The notes beneath the pieces are model-generated. The model made no database searches. It saw only the letters and a list, made by a program, of their open reading frames with translations, and was not told the DNA's origin. Below are positions 11,423 to 22,584 of a stretch of DNA of 64,000 nt, one piece after another. Made by a program: the position numbers and the translations under genes. This stretch comes from Rhizophagus clarus (lineage: Eukaryota > Glomeromycota > Glomeromycetes > Glomerales > Glomeraceae): the NCBI GenBank assembly GCA_015698045.1, contig BLAL01000228.1, positions 1,353,001 through 1,417,000 of the forward strand, in the 5' to 3' direction. Position 1 is the first letter of the stretch; each line of letters begins with the position of its first letter.

Positions 11423-14400
11423 ATGGAACAATGCAAAAAATGTTACCTCCCCATTTATTTTGGATGGTGCAAATCATGTCAAATAAGACATTTAAGAGAA
11501 GAATTTAAAAATTGGACTAGTGGAAATAAAAGAATTGATAATTTAATACAGGAAGAACAATTAAAAATTAATTCCGATAACGATATTATATTTGAATGGA
11601 TACCGTATAGTCAGTTTGACGATATTAAAGAAGGTAAAAATGGTTTATATTCAGCAACATGGAAAAATGGTCCATTATATTATAATGTTTTAGAAAAGAA
11701 ATACATGAGGGATCCAAATAAAAATATTGTTTTAAAAACTTCACATGACTATATAAATATTATTATTGAGGTATGATATAAATTTAAATATATATATATG
11801 TGTATTTTTTTTTTTTTTTTAGTGCAATAACATTAGTTTATTTTGTTTAATAGGTTAAGTCATCATATCGTTTTGGAGATCTACATGGAATATCCCAGGA
11901 TCCAATTACAAAAAATTTTTTTATAGTTCTTAAAGAAATATATTGCGTAACTTGTGGTAAAAAATACACTTCTATAAATGATAAATGGTGCAAGCCATGT
12001 TTAATAAATGACTTAAACCTTAAAAACTCGTCCAATAGAAATGAAAAAATTAATAAATTAATTCAAGAGATGCAATTAAAAATTAGTTCTCATAAGGATA
12101 CAATATTTGAATTGATACCGTACAGTCAGTTTGATGAAATTATGTTTATGAGTAAGTTATGTTTAGCAATATGGAAAAATGGTCCACTATATTTTGATAT
12201 TAATGAAAAAAAATATACAAGAAATGAAAGGAAAAAAGTTGCTTTGAAGTATGTTTCAAATATTCAAAATATTTCAGTTGAGGTATGAAATTTATTAAAA
12301 ACATTATAAATACTTTTTTGTATAATAACGATAATTTTTTTATGCTTTAATAGGCTGAATATTATTCAATTTATTATAATATGGATAATAAAATATTTGG
12401 AATATCTCAAAATCCAGATACAAAGGATTATATTTTTGTTCTTGAAGATGTGTATTGTATAAAATGTGCCAAAAAATATACGATTCAAGATACCAAATGG
12501 TGTTCGACATGCAAAATACAATATAGTGGAAATACAATAATTGACGATTTAATTCAGAAAATGCAATCAAAAATTGGTTCTTATGATACATTTGAATGGA
12601 TACCATATGATCAGTTTAATGATATTAAAGAAATGGATAAAGGTAGTCACTCAATTGAAGTATACTCAGCATTATGGAAGAATGGTTCATTGAATTATGA
12701 TGGCAATAAAAATGAATACAGAAGAATTCAGTATGAAAATATTGCTTTAAAAAATATATACAATTTACACAGTATTTTTGATGAATTTAATGAGGTATGA
12801 AACTTTTATAAAATGAATTATGTTTACTTTTTTAAAAAAATTAAATATTTTTTTTTTTTTTTTTATTTGTTATAGACAAAAAGACATTCGGGTTGTAAAA
12901 TATATGGAATTTCTCAAAATCCAGACACAAAAGACTACCTTATGGTTCTTGAAATTGGATATTGTAATAAATGTGATCAATATACGGATGGTAAATTGTG
13001 TGAACTGTGTCGAATGAATTATTTTAAAAAGAAATTTACAGATTGTGACAAAGAAAATGAAAAAATTGACAATTTAATTGAAGAAATGCAATTAAAAAAT
13101 GATTATAATGGTATAGTATTTGAATGGATACCATATAATCAGTTCAGTAATATTAAAGAAATGGATAAATGTTACCTTACAAATATATTTTCGGCTGTAT
13201 GGAAGAATGGTCCATCATATTATGATAGTAAAAATAAATATATAAGAAAAAAAAACAAAAATAAAAGGGTTAATTTAAAAAATTTATATAATCCACAAGA
13301 TATTGCTAAAGAATTTTTGAATGAGGTATGAAAATTTTATAAATCTAGTTTAGTTACCTTTAATGAAACTGCAAAATTATTTTTACATTTAATTAGGTTA
13401 AAAATCATTCGGATTGTAAAGTATATGGGATATCTCAAAATCCAAATACAAAAGATTATATTATCGTCTTTGGAGATACATATTGCGAAAAATGTAGTAA
13501 GAAATATACAAATTTAACCATTAAATCATGCCCATGTTACTATAACGGAAATGAAGTGATTGATAAATTAATTCATGAAATGCAATTGAAAATTAATTCA
13601 CATGATGATATAGTATTTGAATGGGTACCATATAGTCGATTTGATAATATTAAAGAAGTAGGCAAAGGTGGCTTTGCAACAGTATATTCAGCAATCTGGA
13701 GGAATGGTCCATTGTATTATGATAATAGCAAACGCGAATATGTAAGAATTCAGGATAAAAAAGTTGCTTTGAAATGCTTACATAACTCGCAAAATATCTC
13801 AAATAAGTTTTTAAACGAGGTATGAATTTCTTCAAACTTATAATTTAATTTATTAATTTATTAATTATTATCCTAATGATATAATAGGTTAAGGCATATT
13901 CAACTAAAAAACATGATGATTATACTGATAACAATATTCTTAAAATTTATGGAATATCTCAAAATCCAAATACAAAAGATTATATAATGATTCTTGACTA
14001 TGCAGAAGGTGGAAATTTCGATCATTGGACAAATAAAAATTACAAAAATTTTGATTGGTCATATAAATTAACAACATTATGGAATATTGTTAAAGGTCTT
14101 AAAGGAATTCATCAAAAACAAATGGTTCATAATGATTTTCATACAGGAAATATATTATTAAGTGTTTTATATGTTAATAATATAAATGATAATAGTATTT
14201 ATATATCAGATATGGGGCTATGTGGAAAAGTTGATGATATTAATCAAAATAATATATACGGAGTCATGCCTTATGTTGCTCCTGAAATATTAAAGGGAAA
14301 ACTTTATACTCAAGCAGCAGACATATATAGCTTTGGTATGATTATGTACTTTGTAGCTACTGGAAAACAACCTTTTTCCAATTGTGCACATGATAAATAT

Positions 14401-14766
14401 TTAGCATTAAAGATCTGTAATGGTATTAGACCTGAAATAAATGAACCAGAAATACCAAAATGTTATGGCGACTTAATGAGAAAGTGTTGGGATTCAACCC
14501 CGGGCAATAGACCAAAAGCAACAGAAATTCTTGAATTAATTGATCTATTTTTCTATTCATATAAATATGATAAATTTACTTTTAAAAGAATTGTGAAAAT
14601 TAAAAAGGAACAACGACATTATGAAATTGAAAATCAATTCAAAGAAGCAGAAGAATACAGAAAATCACATCTCACTCAATTTGATGAAAATGAACGATTA
14701 ACTACCCACTCACAAGCTTTTTATACATCACGATTACTTAATCCATATATAAAAGATTTGAAATAA
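11423..14766 (+). CDS. Kinase with five exon-encoded N-lobe modules (6 exons, 989 aa)
   Basis: Exons 11423-11770, 11854-12282, 12354-12794, 12876-13325, 13397-13819 and 13888-14766 join with every intron in phase 0, each with donor GAG|GTATGA and a TAG acceptor. Exons 1-5 each encode one module: a C-x2-C plus W-C-x2-C zinc-ribbon-like motif, a linker (..IDNLIQEMQLKI), WIPYSQF, a kinase glycine-loop strand and a beta-3 Lys (VALK, IALK, VNLK, IVLK). Exons 2-5 begin with alpha-C to hinge sequence (GISQNPDTKDY..V) before switching to the next zinc motif. Only exon 5 has a full glycine loop (GKGGFATVYSAIW). The last exon holds the only C-lobe: HND at about 778-780 instead of HRD (Asp kept), DMG instead of DFG, APE, and a TSRLLNP tail. 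The first ATG in frame is at 11423. TKL-like family membership is inference. Activity is plausible only for module 5 plus the C-lobe; the others may be regulatory, or products of drift. Confidence 0.8.
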
Positions 14767-16059
14767 TTCATTAGAAGTCGTTGACTTTACAGAGTATGAA
14801 CTATTTAATTTTTTTATGTTTACACTTCTATAATTATGTTAATTAGTTTATATTTTTGTAGGTTGTAGTAATGAATAAATTGAAAGAGTTTTATTTATAA
14901 ATCGATTTTAGATATAGAAATAAAAGTTGAAATTAGTTATTAGTTATATGCTTTTTTTTATATGTGATTTCTAACTCTTTTATAAAAGTTTAACACTTGT
15001 TTCATATTTAATTTTTATTCATTTCATTTATATATATTTATTGTTCAACACTGATTATAGAATATGTAACTTTTTTTTTACATAAATAAAGTCGGTTTGT
15101 AATTGAGCAAGAAAAATTTTCAAAATTTTTGATTGATCGGAAATTTGTTAAGAGAATTTTAAAATCTGGGATGAAGTGAAAATTATATTTAAAGGTAATT
15201 TTCATTGAACGATAACGTTTGAATTTTCTAATGTTCACTTAACCGAAATTGTAGGACCTTTTCATTATAATTTATAAATTTTCAAGGTAAATCAATTTAT
15301 TCGAATTAAAAATACAGATGATATGTGAAAAAGTGACTTAATTAATTTTTATATATTAAAAAATAAAAAGACGTGATATATAATTTTTTCTTCATCAAAA
15401 ATGTACAATTAATATCTATTAAAATACAGTATACAAAAGTACTGTAGAAAAGATAAATAATAAAAATATTCCACTATTAAATTTAAAATTGATATTTTAT
15501 TCGTTAAATTAATGTTAAAAAAAACGAGTTTTATTTCAAGCTTTGGTAAATAATTCTTTTATTGTTAAATTATTTGACCGTCGGTCAAAATGAACGGATC
15601 TCATAATTCTAAAATTTAATCTTCATTATTATGTGGCCCATAGGACCATCGTGTACAGTACATGTACCAATATTTCGCACATCTTTGCTTAATTTAATTG
15701 TTATTCGGATTATATTATTATAATTATAAAAGTATTATACTATACTAACTTAATATCACAATCTAATTGAGAGCCACGCGTTTATTATCTATTGATTTAA
15801 TATGAAGCTAAAAGCATAAAAATGTTTAATTATGATGGTCCGATTATTATTGTACGGGCGTTATGCTTAATAATGATCTAATGTGGCGCGAATAATACAA
15901 TTGTTTAATAAATGTTTGTCAAAAAAGTTTGTTATTCTTTATGATTAATTATTCATTGAAAAGCATAAGAATACAGAATATCGTGTCTTAATGAAATAAG
16001 AAATCAATTTCTTTCGGAATTAATTTCTTTTGAAGAAAACAGATACTCAAACCTTCTTT
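14767..16059. other. Intergenic, nothing recognised
   Basis: AT-rich region after the kinase array. A 66-residue ORF on the minus strand at 15038-15238 has no recognisable composition or motif. Nothing else supported. Confidence 0.5.
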
Positions 16060-16190
16060 GAACTTTGAAGAAAATGAACAAACTACTCATTCACAAGCTA
16101 CTTATACATCCCGGCTACTTAATCCATTTACAAAAGATCTTTCATGATAATGACGACGATGAATGTTTGGAGTATGCAATAAATGATTAA
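16060..16190 (+). pseudogene. Kinase C-terminal tail relic
   Basis: Reads ENEQTTHSQATYTSRLLNPF then TKDLS-stop. This is the same tail as at the ends of the intact array (14690-14760) and the dead array (7485-7595). No kinase core lies upstream. With the following flank it forms the second copy of the segmental duplication, here joined to an intact BTB-TLDc gene. Confidence 0.8.
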
Positions 16191-16634
16191 ACGGTAGTTA
16201 AATACACTAAACACTTATATCTACAAACGCGAAAATCAGAATGACTTTATCATGACGGAACGTTCGGATAATATTTTTGCGGCGTCTAAATAAATTTTAA
16301 TTATACAATTTAGAGATGGAAAATTCTGGGTTTAAATACATTAATCATTACAAATTAATACTTGTAATATTTGCGTTTAGTTGAACATAGTTCTTTATAC
16401 AGTATATAAATTTTGTCATAGTCAACTTAAAAATCTTTATCTCTACTTGATTTTTTTAGATTTATTTTACGTGTTAATTTAAATCTTAATAATAAATATT
16501 TACGTAATAATAAACTTACAGTTATTTATAAACGTATGTAAAAATAATTACTTATTCTGTCGTAATTCTTTTTTTTTCTACATATACTTAATTGGTATCA
16601 ATATTCTTTAAATAAATAAAATTAATGCATTCAA
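16191..16634. repeat. Segmental-duplication flank shared with 7596-8020
   Basis: Carries the same ordered blocks as 7740-7980 (TTTTTGCGGCGTCTAAAT.., TTTAGAGATGG, CATTACAAATTAATA, TAATATTTGCGTTTAGTT). It forms the 3' flank of the BTB gene at 16635. Confidence 0.75.
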
Positions 16635-18160
16635 TTATTTCTTTGTGAATTGAAATACTTCATAATCTTCTATGATAAAGTAACCATCACTATCTCTTAT
16701 CTGTTTTTCATAATGATGATTCTCGCAGCGGACCTCATTGTAGTTTGTAGATTGACCGTCGGAAGAGTATATAACAATATCAACACCAAAATATGGACCA
16801 GAATCATAATTAAACCATAACGCATAATCAATATTTTTTACATTACTCAAAATTGCATCTTTAAAATTATTCTTATTTTTGAAAGAAAAAATAAAACTAT
16901 CATTGGTTTTACCCCAAGAGTGAGAGGATTTCCATTCTAATGGGTTATATCCACCAATAATTTCTTCAGTTCCCTTTACTTTAATAAATGTAACAGTATT
17001 AGGTTTATTATCACATAATTCATGGAATTTTTTAGGAGTAAATCCATCTCGACTTCCTCTTAACAATAATTCAAATTTATACGGTAAATACAATTCCTTA
17101 AAATTGTTATCGTTAACATTAACTTTATCTATCCATCTTGAAATAGTTGAAACAATACTAGAACCAACGATTAGGGAACAAATAATTTCATTAGTAATTT
17201 CATTAATTTTAATTTTTCTAGGACGTTGAATGTTTTGAGATGATGCATTATCAGGTTCCAAATAAAAGTTTAATAAATCATCATAAAGTTGTTGATTTAA
17301 AAGTTTTCGATATGGACGAACTTTTTGTGAGAATTCTTTTGATGATAAACAAAAAAATCTAATCAAAGGTATACAATGTTGTAAAGTATTTCTCATTGTT
17401 TTAAAATTATCTTTAGACCAAGATTTTGGATCCGGAATAAGAGTTGGATTTTGTGCAAGGCCCCATTTTAATACATGTTCCCATACTTCGATTTCTTCCA
17501 TTTGTAAATCATCACTCTTAATAATTGAAATTAAAGATTTTTCAGAAAGTGAAGTAAAATTTAATGATTTAAGAACCTTTTCGGGAGATTGAATCACTAA
17601 TGTTGTACAAAATTCTTGAAGCTTTGATAAATTATTAGATTGTGAGCTAATTTGTTGAGTAAATTCAAAATGTTGTTCTAACCATTCGGACTTATTTTCA
17701 ATTAAATAATTTTGTATATAATCAACTAGTTCTTGAAGATTAAGCATATCTGCGGTAGCTAAAACTTTAAGAAAGTCTGAAGTGTCTTTCTCATCCAATG
17801 AAAAAATACCCCCATAAATATACCTGTTACAAAAAAAAAAAAATAAATAAAATAAAAGTTATAATTTTTATATTCAATATAGTGCATAACATAATATATA
17901 ACTTACTCTAATATAATTTGAAAGATTTCTGGTGATGCATTTGGTAATTTAATATGAGCTAAAACGTTATCACTGTTCTTTTTATTAGAAGCCAAAGTTC
18001 GTCGTAAATATGGAGACCGGTAACACAAAATGTTCATGTGGGCACGAAATATTTTTACGTTAGGGTCTTCGCCAACTTCTATTGTAGTATCATAGTATTC
18101 ATCATCTTTTAATAGTTCAATATAATTTTGGCTTAATTTCGAAAAAAATTGGGTGGCCAT
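16635..18160 (-). CDS. BTB-BACK-TLDc protein, copy 2 (intact, 2 exons)
   Basis: complement(16635..17823, 17907..18160) gives 480 aa with the conserved ILE|YIYGG junction. The intron is longer than in copy 1 and contains an A/T-homopolymer tract before its CAG acceptor. The BTB domain has DDEYYDTTIEVGEDPNVKIF and NILCYRSPYLRR; BACK has EIEVWEHVLKWGLAQNP; TLDc has FELLLRGSRDGFTPKKFHEL and ends EVFQFTKK. The ATG lies directly after a T-run/A-run block, as in copies at the right end of the window. Much of the sequence parallels copy 1, and its 3' flank is duplicated at 7.6-8.0 kb. Likely a Cullin-3 adaptor by domain analogy; partner unknown. Confidence 0.92.
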
Positions 18161-19732
18161 TATTTTTTTTTAAAAAAAAAAGAGGAAAAAAAAGATAAAT
18201 GCAAAACGGCTAAATCGGTTAAACCTAAATATTGATGTATAGTAGTACACAACTAATTTATGAACATTACACAACCTGCAGTTCTTTTGTGTTAAATGAC
18301 GTAACTTCCAAAATGGGTATTTTCTTTAAAAGACAAGACTTTCGCAGCTCTAGGGATCAGCAAATGTACAGTAAATTAATTATTTTAAAAAATTTAGTAA
18401 CATTCTTCATTCTTTTAAGAAAATAATTAAGAAATAAAAATTTATTGTAAATATTCACGTTTTTCTATTGACTTGAATTTTGAATTTGTTTAACCCTTAA
18501 AAAAAATTACATTTCTAGTAAGTAGTATTAGGAGAGAGAAAATTTATCCTAAATTTAAGTGCAACAGTTCAATAGTGTAATGCACTTTTTGAACAAATAT
18601 CTGTCTTTTTTTAATATTTCATAAAGGCCGCTTCTCCAACTTAAAAATCTTTATCCAGATGCTTATCTTCTACCTTGGCAATTTTTTTGATAGCCAAATT
18701 ATAAATATTTTGAAATTTACACTTCTGATTTTCTAAAGTGAAGGAATAGCATTGTATTATTTATTTTGATAGTGTATAAAAAGTATAATTGGATAGTGAA
18801 ACATATTATCATAGTCAATATATTTAGCCAAGCCACCGACAAAAATGTCAGCATGATCATAATGGACTGACCAATAAGCATCATATTTCTTTTACATGTA
18901 ATATATTGCTAACGTTATAGAGAGTCGAGTTTGAGAAAAGAAAGTCATTTATAACAAACTGTGTTTAGCATTTTATGTACGAGATTAGTAAAAGGTGTAA
19001 TAAGCATCTTATATTTTAACTTCAAAATATTCATGATCATTAAGATGATAATTTAGAGCTTGTGATATATCATATTAGTTATTGTATCGGTCGATGGGGT
19101 TGGGTTGGATTTTTGATCGGTTTTTGGGTGATAGAGTATTTATAAAATAGTTTTAAGAAAAATTATTCTCTTTAAATTATAATAAATTGATAACAATATT
19201 ATTCAAATCTTAAATAAATAACGCTTTTTAAAGTTTTGATACTGTATATTATTTGAAATAAATTTTACTAATATCTTAAAAAACTTCGCGGATCTTTTAA
19301 ATCAAAAACAAATACACAAAACAATTTTATCTAACAAAGGTTGCAAAGCTGAAGGAGGTGCATATTTTTGATAAGTCCACCTGACGAGTCAAAATCGGTA
19401 TTTTTGCCCCTTACGTCCTAATTAGGAATTTGATAAGTGATGATGCAATATTAATATAATATTGCACCCCTTTTTTGTGTGCCATGATCGTGGCTCAGCA
19501 AATTTAAAAAAAAAACATCATTAAAGATTTTTTTTTCTTCGACATTAAGTTTTCAAACTTGTACTGTGGGTATAATTTCACCTGCTCTGCAAGTTTACTT
19601 AGGATTTGGAAGAAGGTTTTGAACGCCGATTTAACTTTACATATAAAAGATTGATTCTATTGCGCCACGAACCTGACACACAAACAAAGCTATAATATTT
19701 TAATTCTACAAAAAATAAGAGTAGAGCACACT
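18161..19732. other. Intergenic; perfect 23-nt hairpin at 19444-19466
   Basis: Shared upstream space of the minus-strand BTB gene and the plus-strand CRN gene. TGCAATATTA-ATA-TAATATTGCA at 19444-19466 is a perfect 10-bp inverted repeat with a 3-nt loop, followed by CCCC and a T-run about 270 bp before the CRN start. It could be a small MITE core or a regulatory hairpin. A GCAAGTTTACTT word at about 19590 recurs downstream of the CRN gene. No gene seen. Confidence 0.4.
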
Positions 19733-21558
19733 ATGTCAGCTATCAAACTTACTTGTCTTATTCGTGAAAATCTCCCTGAAGATGCTTTTGAAATTGAAAT
19801 CGACAAATATGAGTCTATTCAAGATTTAAAAAAAGTTATTTCAAAGAAAATACCAAAAGAATTTACATACTCTAAATATGTAGACTTTGAAGACATAGTC
19901 ACTGATCCTAAAAATCTCATACTATGGAAAATAAATATCTCTATTAATGAAAAACTAAAATTTGAGCAACTCAAGACTCATACATTATCCATTAAAAAAA
20001 TATTAGATGGTGAAAAAATGCTTGATGTAAAGGATATTGATCATTATTTTTCTAATGATATGCTTCTTAGTAAAGATTTTATTCATGTTGTTGTTGAGCT
20101 TCCTATAGGTATTGGTAAGTAATAAATTTAGTTGTATATTTTTTTTCTTTTATTTATATATTAATACTTTAATGTATTAATTATATAGACAAGAATCTTG
20201 AAAAATCTTGGAATGCTTTGAGAAATGGAAAAATTATTAACATTCAATTGTCAAAAGAACATCCTAATTATCAATTCCTTTGTCTGCCTAAGGATGTTTC
20301 CTATCTTTTAGGTAAAGATAATGTTGAACAATTTTTGTTTATTCGTAATTGCTATCACCACTTTGCCGATTGTATTTTCAAATATGATAAATGTCATCTT
20401 ATTGGCAATCCAGGGATTGGAAAAACCTATTTTAGTTATTATCTACTTTATCAACTTGCTCAGCAAAATAAAACTGTTATGTACATTGGTAAAGATAATG
20501 AATTTAAAATTTTATTTACCAAGTATTACACCCTATATAATTGTACCTCATATAAAATGACTGATTATGATGATGATGATGTTTATTATATTATAGATAA
20601 CAAATTACCGGAATCTCCATATTTGTATTCAAAGAATATCAATATTATCCTCATTACTTCACCCTGGCGACGCTACTACAAATACTTTGAAAAGGATTAT
20701 TATGGTTATAAACTTTACTTATCAGTATGGTCTTGGGAAGAGATCGAAATATGCAGACATGTAAATTTTTATAATATTAGCCAAGAAAAAGTTTGGGAAT
20801 TATATAATAAATGGGGTGGAATTCCTCTATTTACATTGGATTATGCTCTCAATGAAAGTAAGCAAAAACTTCTTCAGAGAGCAATTGATATTGTTGATTA
20901 TAATTTATTAAAATATTTTGGCGAAATGTACTTTGAAAAAGATATTAGTTATATGCTTGCACATATTCTTACAAATGAAAAAGATGAAATGATTTTACAA
21001 TTTGCTTCTGAATACGTTGCTGAAAAGTTTATGACCAAATTAGAATCGTTTTACAAGAATGAGTTGATTAATTCTTTAAGGTGCCCTCAATATACGGAAT
21101 ATAGCTCTCTTGATAAAGCAATATTTGAGTATATTGCTCATCGTACCTTGCTAAATGGAGGGTCATTTGACATTAAACCTTTATCTAATTCAATGGATAA
21201 TTCAAAACTTATAATGCCTAAGAGAGAAAAGCTGATATTTAATGATATTAGTGATATTAAACCTGATAAGTATTGTATACCAAGTAAAAAGAATTTTATA
21301 TGCGATATCAATGCAATAGTTGCTCCAAATATTTTTTTCATAATGGCTGTTTCCGAAAAGTATCTTAATAACTTGGTTGATTTAGATAAATTACTCGAAA
21401 AATTTATTGACAAATCGAATGAATCAATAATTGAACTTTATTTTGTTACACCAAAATATAAAGAAACTATTGTAAAGAATAAGAATTTACCATCTTTAAA
21501 TGATCGTCTCCGGAAATATATTCTGGAGCTTGACATAGGTTTAATTTATGGTAACTAA
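19733..21558 (+). CDS. Crinkler (CRN)-type protein with P-loop NTPase (2 exons, 583 aa)
   Basis: Exons 19733-20114 and 20189-21558 join in phase 1 (GTAAGT donor, ATATAG acceptor) to give PIGI|DKNLEK. Residues 1-127 form a ubiquitin-like CRN header (IKLTCLIRENLPEDAFEIEI, a central LILWKINI, then DFIHVVVELP), the region that carries the LFLAK-equivalent in oomycete CRNs. A NTPase follows: Walker A GNPGIGKT at about 200-207 and a Walker B-like YYIIDNKLP. The C-terminus (YCIPSKKNFICDINAIVAPN, VSEKY, IELYFVTP) resembles the nuclease-like segment following the NTPase in fungal CRNs. No classical signal peptide is obvious, as is usual for glomeromycete CRNs. CRNs act in nuclei of host or self cells. 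Frame and splice sites are intact, unlike the relic at 8570-10390. Confidence 0.85.
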
Positions 21559-22584
21559 AATATTGTAGAATGTAGATGGCTATTAAATTTTTTCCTAGAG
21601 GAAATAGTACGTGATATGAGAAGTTACTTTTATAACTAGTGGCAAATAGTTTTAATAACATTATCTTGGATATAAATATATAAAAAAAAAATTCAATTAC
21701 ATGATTTATAATGTAGGAAATTTTATATATAAATCAAATATATATTTACGTCTTAGTAGATATACTGTATATTAATGTAATTCACAACCTGCAAGTACTA
21801 TATGTCTAATTATCAATAAACCCACGATCTGCTATGACAGAATAAGCGTATTTTGACCTACTATGCAAGTTTACTTGTGAAAAAAAGGTCGATTTTAATA
21901 CTGTTTTTGATTTTATATATAAACAAATGAAAATTGGATAAATAAAAATGAAAAAAAGTCAAATAAATCAAAAATGGTATACAAATATTCGTTTTGGTGC
22001 TTTAAGTAAACTTGCGAAATACACTTACTATATGTATTTTAAAAGATGATATTTTTTTTCGTATTCCTCACTATAATATTATCATTGTAATTTTCTTTTT
22101 TCAATCTTGTTGAAATGGATTTAGATTAGCATCAACTGTGGAATTTATTTGCTAGTCATAGAATTCAGAGAATTTATTCGATTGCTTTCTAATCTCGTAA
22201 AGATATGGATTAATTATAGGGGATTTTTTGTTTCAGTTTGTACTATTTCTTTTTTATATTAACTAGACAAATTTTACGTTACGTTACTTGAATTTGACAT
22301 TAACCACTTTCTAATAAACCGAAAATATGTACTGTGTATTTTTTTTTATTGTGATAAGAAAATTTGACAATATAAATATTATAACAAGCGTGAAAAAAAT
22401 GAATTATTTAAATTACAAACTAAGAAAAAAATTTGTTACACTAGTCTTAGTATTTAAATAATTCTAATAAATTGTAAATAATTGATATAATCACAAAATA
22501 AATAATTGTATTTATAATAGAATATTTAAAATCCATCTTAAATAAATAAAGAATTAATAATTTTAGAAATTATAACAATTAAAT
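21559..22584. repeat. Intergenic with GCAAGTTTACTT inverted repeat (about 21855-22020)
   Basis: ACTATGCAAGTTTACTTGTG near 21860 faces AAGTAAACTTGCGAAAT near 22005 in opposite orientation, about 150 bp apart. A related word sits upstream of the CRN gene near 19590. This may be a decayed MITE, or flank repeats of a unit that carried the CRN gene. No clean target duplication was found. The remainder is plain AT-rich sequence. Confidence 0.35.
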
